A stretch of DNA of 26,087 nucleotides, taken from assembly GCA_015661535.1 (NCBI GenBank), contig DQVY01000040.1, forward strand, positions 1 through 26,087, in the 5' to 3' direction. Below are positions 15,189-23,029 of this stretch, in pieces. The notes beneath the pieces were generated by a model. That model saw only the letters and a program-made list of their open reading frames with translations. It was not told the DNA's origin and made no database searches. Numbering within the stretch: the stretch's first letter is position 1; each line of letters begins with the position of its first letter. The stretch comes from Sulfurovum sp. (lineage in GTDB: Bacteria; Campylobacterota; Campylobacteria; Campylobacterales; Sulfurovaceae). A program made the position numbers and the translations under genes.

Positions 15189-17678
15189 ATGCTGCAACTT
15201 CTTTATCAAAAGGTCATATTAAAATACCCTTTAACGGTTTTAGTACTGCTCATACTCGCTATACTCTCGTTTGGTACCTACAGTAGCAAATTGGAGATAG
15301 ATGCTTCAGCAGAGACTCTGCTGCTTGATGATGATAAAGATCTGGCATTTACCCGTACTATTGAAAAAAGATTTGAAGGGAATGATTTTCTTATACTCGC
15401 GTATGCACCCAAAGAAGATCTGCTCTCTCCCAAAAGTCTTAATATCATTAAAAATATCAGTAGTGATCTCGAAGCCTTACCCCTGGTTAGATCTGTAGAC
15501 TCCATTCTCACCGTTCCCCTTCTGTTTTCACCCATACGAGATGTAGATGATCTACTGCATAATACACGAACCTTACAAAGTAAAGATATCAATTTAACGT
15601 TGGCAAAGGAGGAATTTCTCCATAGTCCTCTATATAGGGAGAGACTGGTCAACAAAGACTTTACTGTCTCTTCGATCTTAATTCATCTTAAGAAGGATGA
15701 TACCTATGTAAAACTGTTGGAAGAGAGAAACCGTCTGCTCCACAAAAAGAAAACCACCTCCCTGAATAGTTCAGAAGAAAAAGCACTTAAGGAATCCATA
15801 CGTGCATTTAAGACCTACAGAGACAAACAACGTATCCTTGAAAATGAGAATATTGAAAATATACGTGCCATTATGAGAAAATATGAAAAAGATGCCACAC
15901 TGTTTTTAGGCGGTGTCCAGATGATCTCCAATGATATTGTCGGTTTTGTTAAAAGTGACCTTCTCATTTATGGAAGCATACTCATACTCCTTCTCATAGT
16001 GATCCTGGGTATCGTATTTAAAAAACCAAGGTGGGTCATCTTACCCATCCTTATCTGTACACTTTCAGTCATAGCTATCACCAGTGCCTTGGGCTTTTTT
16101 GGCTGGGAGATCACGGTTATCTCTTCTAACTTTATTGCTTTACAGCTTATTATCACAATTTCTATTGTCCTGCATCTCATTGTACGTTATGAAGAGGTAC
16201 TCACTCAGTATCCACATGCTTCTTCAAAACGTATCATCTTACTTACAATGCTTACAAAATCCACTCCTACATTTTTTGCCATATTAACGACCATCGCAGG
16301 TTTTTCATCATTGCTGTTTTCGCATATTCACCCTGTTATCAACTTAGGGTGGATGATGAGTGCGGGTATTGTTCTCTCTTTTATCATCTCTTTTATTGTC
16401 TTTCCTACTGTACTTATGTTACTCAAAAAAACCATGCCAAAAAAACAACATAAAAACCGTTTTTCCATCCCAAAATTAAGTACGCACATTATTTTAAATG
16501 ACAAAAAAGCTATTTTTGTTGTGACACTGTTGAGCATACTCTTTAGTATCACGGGAGCTTCACAGTTAATTGTTGAGAACAGTTTCATCAACTATTTCAA
16601 AAAAGATACCGATATTTATAAAGGTATGAAGATCATAGATCAGGAACTGGGAGGGACCACACCTCTTGACATTATTGTAACCTTTAGTGAAGAGAAAAAT
16701 ATAACCGTATCTGCAATAGAAGAGGAGGAAGATGATTTTGAAGATGAATTTAACACCTTGGAAAACAGCGAACAGTACTGGTTTACGGATGAAAAGCTGG
16801 AGATCATAAGAAAAGTACACAACTATCTTGAAAATATTCCGGAAATAGGCAACATACAATCTTTTGCTACACTGCTTGAAACAGGGAAAAAACTCAATGA
16901 CAATAAAGACCTGGACAGTATTACCTTAGCAATGATCTACCAAAAACTGCCACAAAAATATCGAGACATTATCCTCTCACCTTATGTCAATCTGGACTTT
17001 GATCAAGTGCGTTTTTCAACACGTATTGTTGACTCCAATGAAGCACTGCGTCGTAATGACCTGCTGCAAAAAATAAAATATGACCTTCGTCATATGATAG
17101 ACCCAAACGTTGCAACAGTACAACTCTCAAACCTGATGGTACTCTATAACAATATGCTGCAGTCTCTGTTTCATTCGCAGATCACTACGCTTTCGCTTGT
17201 ACTGCTTATCCTTTTCATCATGTTTTTACTGCTCTTTAGGTCTTTAAAACTTACACTCATCGCCCTCACTGTAAACATCATCCCTATTGGTATCATTTTT
17301 GGGTTTATGGGCTGGTTACATATCCCTTTAGATATTATGACCATTACCATTGCTGCGATTGCTATGGGGATTGGCGTGGATGACACCATTCATTATATTC
17401 ATCGTTTTAAAGTTGAATTTAAAAAAGATCACAGGTATGTGCATGTAATACAAAGAACCAATAACAGTATTGGTAATGCTATGTATTATACCTCCTTGAC
17501 TGTGATCGTAGGTTTCTCTATTTTGGTTTTATCGAACCTGGTGCCTACCATTTATTTTGGCCTCCTTACGATGTTAGTGATGCTTGCTGCATTAATTTCA
17601 AACCTCATACTGCTGCCTAAACTGCTCTTATTAATAAAACCGCTAACAAAAGATGCTACAATCAAAAAAATACAATAA
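15189..17678 (+). CDS. RND-superfamily (MMPL-type) transporter linked to Mla
   Basis: An 829-residue inner-membrane protein with the duplicated RND plan: TM1 (about 12-30), a large periplasmic loop, TM2-6 (about 255-415, one MMPL block), TM7 near 438-458, a second periplasmic loop, and TM8-12 (about 660-820) containing AIAMGIGVDDTIHYIHRFK, the MMPL signature. The family exports lipids and hydrophobic compounds using the proton motive force. Tight linkage to mlaA and mlaC suggests phospholipid movement. The second loop holds an acidic insert including DDFEDEFNT (515-523). I chose the ATG at 15189; a TTG one codon earlier is possible and there is no ribosome-binding site, so translation is likely coupled to mlaC. 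Direction of transport is unknown. Confidence 0.85.
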   Translation: MLQLLYQKVILKYPLTVLVLLILAILSFGTYSSKLEIDASAETLLLDDDKDLAFTRTIEKRFEGNDFLILAYAPKEDLLSPKSLNIIKNISSDLEALPLVRSVDSILTVPLLFSPIRDVDDLLHNTRTLQSKDINLTLAKEEFLHSPLYRERLVNKDFTVSSILIHLKKDDTYVKLLEERNRLLHKKKTTSLNSSEEKALKESIRAFKTYRDKQRILENENIENIRAIMRKYEKDATLFLGGVQMISNDIVGFVKSDLLIYGSILILLLIVILGIVFKKPRWVILPILICTLSVIAITSALGFFGWEITVISSNFIALQLIITISIVLHLIVRYEEVLTQYPHASSKRIILLTMLTKSTPTFFAILTTIAGFSSLLFSHIHPVINLGWMMSAGIVLSFIISFIVFPTVLMLLKKTMPKKQHKNRFSIPKLSTHIILNDKKAIFVVTLLSILFSITGASQLIVENSFINYFKKDTDIYKGMKIIDQELGGTTPLDIIVTFSEEKNITVSAIEEEEDDFEDEFNTLENSEQYWFTDEKLEIIRKVHNYLENIPEIGNIQSFATLLETGKKLNDNKDLDSITLAMIYQKLPQKYRDIILSPYVNLDFDQVRFSTRIVDSNEALRRNDLLQKIKYDLRHMIDPNVATVQLSNLMVLYNNMLQSLFHSQITTLSLVLLILFIMFLLLFRSLKLTLIALTVNIIPIGIIFGFMGWLHIPLDIMTITIAAIAMGIGVDDTIHYIHRFKVEFKKDHRYVHVIQRTNNSIGNAMYYTSLTVIVGFSILVLSNLVPTIYFGLLTMLVMLAALISNLILLPKLLLLIKPLTKDATIKKIQ

Positions 17679-17692
17679 ACGGATAAATACAC

Positions 17693-19642
17693 ATGTTTCA
17701 AAACTTTCAACTAGACCATTTAGAAAACTTTCCTCAAACCTTAGAGACACTCTTAAACCAACAAAGAGAAACCATTAAAGAGATTACCCACTCTGAAGCT
17801 TCCGACTACGAGACAGTACTTAAACCCCTGCAAGACCTCGATGAAGAATTAGGGCTTTTTTTCACACCGCTTTCTCACCTGAATTCTGTAATGAATTCGG
17901 ATGAGACACAAAAAGCCTATGAAGAGTCACTTCCCCTGCTCTCAAAGTTTTCTTCTGAGATGGCACAAAATGAAACCCTGTTTAAAAAAATAGAGAAGAT
18001 CAAAGCTTCTTCTGAAGAAGCACAAACCGTTGTAGCCCATGAAATACGTGACTTTGTACTTTCTGGTGTCAACTTGCCTGAAAAAGAAAAAAAACGTATG
18101 GAAGAGATAAACCTAAGGCTCTCTGAACTCTCCAATCACTTTTCACAAAATCTTTTAGATGCTACCAATGCTTATGAACTCATTATTAAAGATGCCAAAG
18201 ATGTAGAAGGTATGCCTCAGACAGATATTGATGCGGCCAAAGAAGAACTGGATGGAAAAACTGTCTATAAGTTTACACTACAAATTCCCAGCTACTTAGC
18301 CTATATGACTTACGGTCCAAACCGAGAATACAGAAAAGAACTCTCAAAAGCTTATGCCACACGTGCGCCCAAAAATGCTGAAGTCATTGATGAAATATTG
18401 GCACTTAAAAATGAGAAAGCAAAACTTCTAAACTTTGATTCTTATGCACATTATGCACTGGAAACAAGAGATGCAAGCCAACAAGAAGATGTGATTGCTT
18501 TTCTCAATGACTTGGCTGAGGCTGCACTTCCCCAAGCCAAAAAAGAGCTTTCTGAACTTCAAGACTTTGCCAAAAGAACAGATGGTATAGAAGATTTAAA
18601 AGGTTATGATCTTGGCTATTACTCGGAAAAACTCAAAAAAGAGAAATTTAACTTTGATGACACCATGACAAAACCCTATTTTGAGCAGTCTAAAGTACTT
18701 GATGGTCTACTCGACATCGTCTCAGAACTTTTTGATGTGACATTCAAACCTGCAGATGTACCTACCTGGCATGACTGTGTCAAAGCTTTTGATATCTTTG
18801 AAGATGGTCAACTTTCTGGACGTATATACTTTGATCTAGAAGCACGTAAAGAAAAGCGCGGGGGTGCATGGATGAATGACTGGGAGACACATTATGTAGA
18901 TAGTCATGGTAAAAAACATCTTGCCTCTGCCTTCATTGTATGTAACTTTTCACCGGCAACAGAAAGCACCCCTTCACTGCTTCGTCATGATGATGTGGTC
19001 ACCCTCTTTCACGAAATGGGACATGCCATCCACCACCTCTTTGGCAAGTGTAAAGAGCGTTCAGTCTCAGGTATCAATGGTGTAGCATGGGATGTGGTAG
19101 AGTTTCCTTCACAATTTTTAGAGAACTTTGCTTATGAAGCCGCTATTTTAAAACGTTTTGGTTTCCATTATAAAACAGGAGAACCTATCTCTGACGATCT
19201 TATGGCAAAGATAAAAGAGACAAAAAACTACCAGGCAGCACTGGGTATTTTACGTCAGGTAGAGTTTTCACTCTTTGACTTTCAACTACACCAAAACCTC
19301 TACCAGGGTAAAGAAGTACAAGATCTCATTGATAGTATTAGAGAAAAAACGTCATTGATAAAAGCACCAGAGTACAACAAATTTCAGCATGGTTTTGCGC
19401 ATATCTTTGCAGGAGGCTATGCAGCAGGCTACTACAGTTACAAATGGGCCGAAGTGCTTTCTGCTGATGCTTTCTTTACTTGCCTTGATGAGAAGGAAGG
19501 ATTCAACAAAGAGAGTGCCAAGGGCTACAAAGCGTTTATTCTTTCCAATGGCGGAGCAAAAGAGATGTCTGATCTTTACCAAGAGTGGCTGGGACGTAAG
19601 GCTGATGTCAAAAGCCTTACCAAACTTTACGAAATAGATTGA
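17693..19642 (+). CDS. prlC: Oligopeptidase A, M3-family zinc metallopeptidase
   Basis: A cytoplasmic M3 (thimet oligopeptidase family) enzyme that degrades short peptides such as cleaved signal peptides. In 649 residues the zinc site HEMGH is at 440-444, with the third ligand E470 in the VEFPSQ motif, and the surrounding FHEMGHAIHHLFG ... VSGINGVAWDVVEFPSQFLENF block matches OpdA. The C-terminal GGYAAGYYSYKWAEVLSADAF region is also diagnostic. Slightly shorter than the E. coli enzyme. It starts 14 nt after the RND gene with only a weak ribosome-binding site (GGAT), so it may share that transcript, though a functional link to lipid transport is not obvious. Confidence 0.94.
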   Translation: MFQNFQLDHLENFPQTLETLLNQQRETIKEITHSEASDYETVLKPLQDLDEELGLFFTPLSHLNSVMNSDETQKAYEESLPLLSKFSSEMAQNETLFKKIEKIKASSEEAQTVVAHEIRDFVLSGVNLPEKEKKRMEEINLRLSELSNHFSQNLLDATNAYELIIKDAKDVEGMPQTDIDAAKEELDGKTVYKFTLQIPSYLAYMTYGPNREYRKELSKAYATRAPKNAEVIDEILALKNEKAKLLNFDSYAHYALETRDASQQEDVIAFLNDLAEAALPQAKKELSELQDFAKRTDGIEDLKGYDLGYYSEKLKKEKFNFDDTMTKPYFEQSKVLDGLLDIVSELFDVTFKPADVPTWHDCVKAFDIFEDGQLSGRIYFDLEARKEKRGGAWMNDWETHYVDSHGKKHLASAFIVCNFSPATESTPSLLRHDDVVTLFHEMGHAIHHLFGKCKERSVSGINGVAWDVVEFPSQFLENFAYEAAILKRFGFHYKTGEPISDDLMAKIKETKNYQAALGILRQVEFSLFDFQLHQNLYQGKEVQDLIDSIREKTSLIKAPEYNKFQHGFAHIFAGGYAAGYYSYKWAEVLSADAFFTCLDEKEGFNKESAKGYKAFILSNGGAKEMSDLYQEWLGRKADVKSLTKLYEID

Positions 19643-19661
19643 TCAATACCAAGGAGTTCAA

Positions 19662-20177
19662 ATGCATAAATACCGTTCTTTGGCACTCAATGTGCTTGCT
19701 GTCTTCATTATTACGCTTCTAGGGGCTTACTTTAGTCCTACCTTTGCAGAACAAAAAACATATTTAGAACTTTTTATGTCATTTGGTGCTTTACTTTTTA
19801 TCTTTTCCGTAGTCGTTATCTTTGCTTCATTGGGCTTTCACTCTTTTGCACTCTTTCTCAGTGTTTTTCTAGCTATTGTTGTCTCTTTATATGGTGTTTT
19901 GGGAGCCTTACTTGTGACTTCAATGAGTTATTTTCTATGGGGTTCTATTTTTGCGATGGAAGTGCTGCTCTTTCATAATGGAAGCCAAAGTGCAAGGGAG
20001 TGGTTTATCACCCGTTATACTTTTAAGACATTTAAAATGGAATACTATGCTTTTTATCCGCTGATGGGTTTGCTTTATATTGTACTGGAGCTTGTACCTC
20101 ATCTTTTTTCAAAAGACAAACTACTGAAGTTCACTCCTTCAAAAGTATTGAAGGAGATGGAAGCATTACTGGATTAA
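19662..20177 (+). CDS. Small polytopic membrane protein, unknown function
   Basis: I do not recognise this 171-residue protein. Hydrophobic segments at about 8-25, 39-60, 62-85, 88-104 and 129-147 predict four to five transmembrane helices, with a short cytoplasmic-looking basic stretch (REWFITRYTFKTFK, about 111-124) and a charged C-terminal tail. AAGGAG lies 6 nt upstream of the ATG, so it is very probably translated. It is 19 nt downstream of the oligopeptidase and may share its transcript. Its stop codon directly abuts the argG stop codon on the other strand, leaving no intergenic base. Confidence 0.75.
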   Translation: MHKYRSLALNVLAVFIITLLGAYFSPTFAEQKTYLELFMSFGALLFIFSVVVIFASLGFHSFALFLSVFLAIVVSLYGVLGALLVTSMSYFLWGSIFAMEVLLFHNGSQSAREWFITRYTFKTFKMEYYAFYPLMGLLYIVLELVPHLFSKDKLLKFTPSKVLKEMEALLD

Positions 20178-21554
20178 CTAGTCTTTCTTTTCTTTAATAT
20201 ATTCTTCTTTGGCAGGTCTTTCATCTTTACCAAAACCAAAAAATCTTTTAATGCGCTGACAAACAGTAAATGTACCTGTCTCTATACGACACTCTTCAAC
20301 TTCCTCTTCTTCATTAGAACCGATCAGTGTCGCAATACGCTCAGGCTGTTTTTTCCCCTCGATCATAAAACGTAAAGCATTCAAACGAATGAACCCTTCT
20401 GCATCTTTTTGATCATACACATCATCTGCTTCAAAGGTTGAATGCTCTTCAGAATACAAAGTTCTGTCTGATTTTCTACCTACAACAGTCACGGAACCTT
20501 TGTAAAGCTTCAATTTTACATCACCCTGTACCTGGTCTTGTGTTGCATCAATAGCAGCTTGCAGCATACGACGCTCTGGAGACCACCATAAACCATTGTA
20601 AACAAGTTTTGCATACTTAGGCATAAGCTCATCTTTCATATGTGCTTCTTCTCTGTCCAGAGTAATAGATTCTATGGCTCTGTGTGCTTTTAACATAATG
20701 GTCCCCCCTGGGGTCTCATAACATCCACGTGCTTTCATTCCCACCATACGGTTCTCAACAATGTCAATACGTCCAATACCATGTTTATTACCATATGCAT
20801 TGAGTTTTGTCAACATGCTTGCTGGGCTCATCTCTTCACCATTGATCGCTACAGGATCACCTTTTACGTATGAAATAGTAATATATTCCGCTTCATCCGG
20901 AGCATCTTCAGGTTTTACCGACCATAACCACATATCGTCTTCCGGCTCATTGAAGGGGTTTTCCAACCACTCACCTTCGTAAGAGATATGAAGTAAGTTC
21001 GCATCCATTGAGTAAGGTTTTGCTTGCCCTTTTCCATCTATGTCAATACCATGTTCTTTTGCATAATCAAGCAATTTAGTACGAGAATTTAAATCCCACT
21101 CTCTCCAAGGTGCGATCACAGCAATATCTGGATCAAGTGCAAGGTAACCAAGCTCAAAACGTACTTGATCATTCCCTTTTCCTGTCGCACCGTGAGACAC
21201 AGCATCTGCACCTGTTTGATGTGCTATCTCTATCTGCTTCTTGGCGATCAGCGGACGTGCAATAGAGGTACCAAGTAAGTATTCACCCTCATAAATAGCA
21301 TTGGCTCTAAACATAGGAAAGACAAAATCTTTTACAAACTCTTCTCTAAGGTCAAGTATGAAGATATTTTCTTCTTTGATACCCATATCCAACGCTTTTT
21401 GACGTGCAGGCTCTACCTCTTCACCCTGACCAAGATCAGCAGTAAACGTCACTACTTCACACTCATACTCATCTTGAAGCCATTTAAGAATGATACTCGT
21501 ATCAAGCCCGCCAGAGTAAGCGAGTACTGCTTTTTTGATTGTTCTTTTTGCCAT
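20178..21554 (-). CDS. argG: Argininosuccinate synthase with C-terminal extension
   Basis: ArgG joins citrulline and aspartate with ATP to form argininosuccinate in arginine synthesis. The start at 21554 gives 458 residues beginning MAKRTIKKAV, with the ATP-pyrophosphatase P-loop AYSGGLDTS (12-20), GATGKGNDQVRFE, APWREWDLNSR and the tetramer-core segment GMKARGCYETPGGT. AAAGG lies 7 nt upstream. An in-frame ATG further up (21626) would overlap the promoter and lacks family sequence. The normal core ends near RLNALRF at about residue 396. The final 62 residues (acidic run EEEEVEE, then two Cys and a basic RIKRFFGFGK stretch) exceed the usual length of this ArgG type. Convergent with, and directly abutting, the upstream-strand membrane protein gene. 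Confidence 0.96.
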   Translation of the reverse strand: MAKRTIKKAVLAYSGGLDTSIILKWLQDEYECEVVTFTADLGQGEEVEPARQKALDMGIKEENIFILDLREEFVKDFVFPMFRANAIYEGEYLLGTSIARPLIAKKQIEIAHQTGADAVSHGATGKGNDQVRFELGYLALDPDIAVIAPWREWDLNSRTKLLDYAKEHGIDIDGKGQAKPYSMDANLLHISYEGEWLENPFNEPEDDMWLWSVKPEDAPDEAEYITISYVKGDPVAINGEEMSPASMLTKLNAYGNKHGIGRIDIVENRMVGMKARGCYETPGGTIMLKAHRAIESITLDREEAHMKDELMPKYAKLVYNGLWWSPERRMLQAAIDATQDQVQGDVKLKLYKGSVTVVGRKSDRTLYSEEHSTFEADDVYDQKDAEGFIRLNALRFMIEGKKQPERIATLIGSNEEEEVEECRIETGTFTVCQRIKRFFGFGKDERPAKEEYIKEKKD

Positions 21555-21569
21555 GTTATAGCCTTTACA

Positions 21570-21575
21570 ATTATA
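21570..21575 (-). promoter_or_regulatory. -10 box of argG
   Basis: A perfect TATAAT on the minus strand, 15 nt upstream of the argG ATG, giving a short leader with AAAGG. No ARG-box-like operator or -35 is evident. Confidence 0.45.
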
Positions 21576-21626
21576 TTGTCGCGATTTTAGCGTAATTTTG
21601 GTAATATATTGTTTTAAAGTGCACAA

Positions 21627-21827
21627 ATGAAATTCTTACCATTGGCTTTATTTTTTTTCACTTTCATCCTACTGGGATGTATACATTACAAAGAATATCC
21701 ATTTCCTTACAGAAGTCACACAAACCTTGATGCTCAATTAATTGGTACTTGGAAATTGGATACTAATAAATTGCCATATTTTTCCTATTCATCCATTAAT
21801 CCCTATTTCGTTATAATCTTATTATGA
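21627..21827 (+). CDS. Very short lipoprotein ORF, possibly a truncated lipocalin-like gene
   Basis: A 66-residue frame with a good lipoprotein signal: MKFLPLALFFFTFILLGC, lipobox LLGC, lipid-anchor C18. After a short Tyr/Pro-rich stretch comes LIGTWKLD, which resembles the first strand of lipocalin-like domains, but the frame ends about 20 residues later. The last residues are encoded by what looks like the next gene's promoter (TATAAT at 21812-21817). No ribosome-binding site precedes the ATG. The stop shares an ATGA overlap with the next gene. It is either a decayed lipoprotein remnant or a genuine tiny lipoprotein coupled to the next gene; I cannot decide. Confidence 0.45.
   Translation: MKFLPLALFFFTFILLGCIHYKEYPFPYRSHTNLDAQLIGTWKLDTNKLPYFSYSSINPYFVIILL
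21812..21817 (+). promoter_or_regulatory. -10 box directly upstream of the small membrane-protein gene
   Basis: TATAAT in the context CGTTATAATC, only 6 nt before the ATG at 21824. A start at the usual distance would make the message leaderless or nearly so, consistent with the absence of a ribosome-binding site. The pdxJ promoter shares the GTTATAATC core. Confidence 0.35.
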
Positions 21828-22189
21828 ATGAAATAGAAAAAAACAATTTTACTTTCCAGCATATCAAAGAAAAAAGCTCAAATATCTTGCAAAGTGCCGG
21901 TGGTTTTTTAGACAATGCCATCGCTGTCTTTAAAAAAGATGAATCTACCATGACCACCGAAGAGAAGATAGAAAAACAACATATGCTTAACTTCATCTAC
22001 GGTATGGGTGCAGGTATAGTCATTTACCACTTTCTCATAGGTGCCGTATTACTCTTGGGTATCATTTGGTTTTACAATTTGTCTTTGAAGAAGACCAAGA
22101 CCATTATGGAAGAGAATAAACCTAAAAAACGTGCCTATAAGAAACGTACAACGACCAAAGCCACCACGCAAAAGAGTGAAGATAGTTAA
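21824..22189 (+). CDS. Small membrane protein with basic C-terminal tail, unknown function
   Basis: An unrecognised 121-residue protein. The N-terminal half (1-55) is charged and mostly helical, a hydrophobic block at about 58-86 forms one long or two short transmembrane helices, and the C-terminal tail (about 91-121) is Lys/Arg/Thr-rich (KPKKRAYKKRTTTKATTQK). Such a tail could contact nucleic acid or acidic lipids, but that is speculation. It has no ribosome-binding site; it either starts on a leaderless message from the TATAAT 6 nt upstream or is coupled through the ATGA overlap with the short lipoprotein frame. It precedes pdxJ by 57 nt and pdxJ has its own -10 box. Confidence 0.68.
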   Translation: MNEIEKNNFTFQHIKEKSSNILQSAGGFLDNAIAVFKKDESTMTTEEKIEKQHMLNFIYGMGAGIVIYHFLIGAVLLLGIIWFYNLSLKKTKTIMEENKPKKRAYKKRTTTKATTQKSEDS

Positions 22190-22207
22190 AGCTCATACAT
22201 CTTTTGT

Positions 22208-22213
22208 TATAAT
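22208..22213 (+). promoter_or_regulatory. -10 box of pdxJ-pdxA
   Basis: TATAAT in the context TTGTTATAATC, 33 nt upstream of the pdxJ ATG, leaving a leader of roughly 27 nt that contains GGGAG (22233-22237). Confidence 0.5.
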
Positions 22214-22246
22214 CACTACTAATCATATTTAAGGGAGTCTATCATC

Positions 22247-23029
22247 ATGTATTTAGGTGTTAATATAGACCATATTGCCGTACTAAGAGAAGCTAGAAAA
22301 GTAGCAGATCCAGACCCGCTTGATGCGCTCAGCATTTGTAAGCGTGCAGGGGCTGACCAAATCACCATACACTTACGTGAAGACAGACGCCACATGCAAG
22401 ACAGTGATGCCAAAAACATCATAGCACTCTCTTCCCTCCCTGTTAATCTTGAGTGTGCCACAGAAGAAAGTATGATAGACATTGCCTGTGACTTACGGCC
22501 ACACAGGGTCACCCTTGTACCGGAAAAACGTGAAGAGGTCACCACGGAAGGTGGGCTTGCAGTAGTGGGGAAACAACCCAAGCTTACAGACGCCATACAA
22601 AGACTCCAGAAAAAAGAGATAGAAGTTTCACTTTTTATAGACCCCAGTATTGAAGCCGTTAATGCTTCTCTTAATCTAGGTGTAGAGTGGATAGAATTCC
22701 ATACAGGTAAATATGCGAATATTTATGCCATGCTTTACACCAACCTCAGTAAAACACACCACAGCATACCCGAACTGGACCTCTCTCGTACTGTACTCAA
22801 AAAAATGCTAAAAGATGAACTCTGCAACCTGCGTCAACTTAGCTGTGATGCTATGGAACTTGGACTACGTGTTGCAGCAGGACATGGACTGAATATGCAA
22901 AATGTGACTGACATCGTAGAAATAGAGACCATAGAAGAATTGAACATTGGGCAAAGTATTGTAGCACGCTCTGTCTATGTTGGTTTAGAACAGGCCATTT
23001 TAGATATGAAAGCAAAATTGATACGCTAA
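22247..23029 (+). CDS. pdxJ: Pyridoxine 5'-phosphate synthase
   Basis: PdxJ condenses 1-deoxyxylulose 5-phosphate with 3-amino-1-hydroxyacetone phosphate to pyridoxine 5'-phosphate in the DXP-dependent vitamin B6 pathway. The 260-residue TIM barrel begins LGVNIDHIAVLREAR, with the catalytic-region motif HLREDRRH (42-49), NLECAT (E69 region), VTLVPEKREEVTTEGGL, EFHTGKYA and the phosphate-site AAGHGLNM. A lysine-rich insert (SKTHHSIPELD ... LKKMLKDELC) makes it somewhat longer than the E. coli enzyme, as is usual in Campylobacterota. Its stop overlaps the pdxA start as TAATG, so the two consecutive B6 enzymes are coupled. Confidence 0.97.
   Translation: MYLGVNIDHIAVLREARKVADPDPLDALSICKRAGADQITIHLREDRRHMQDSDAKNIIALSSLPVNLECATEESMIDIACDLRPHRVTLVPEKREEVTTEGGLAVVGKQPKLTDAIQRLQKKEIEVSLFIDPSIEAVNASLNLGVEWIEFHTGKYANIYAMLYTNLSKTHHSIPELDLSRTVLKKMLKDELCNLRQLSCDAMELGLRVAAGHGLNMQNVTDIVEIETIEELNIGQSIVARSVYVGLEQAILDMKAKLIR

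Noticed and set aside
21555..21626. N-terminal extension of argG by 24 residues
   Set aside because: The region contains the probable argG -10 box and the extension has no ArgG family sequence; the internal ATG has AAAGG and starts the conserved protein.
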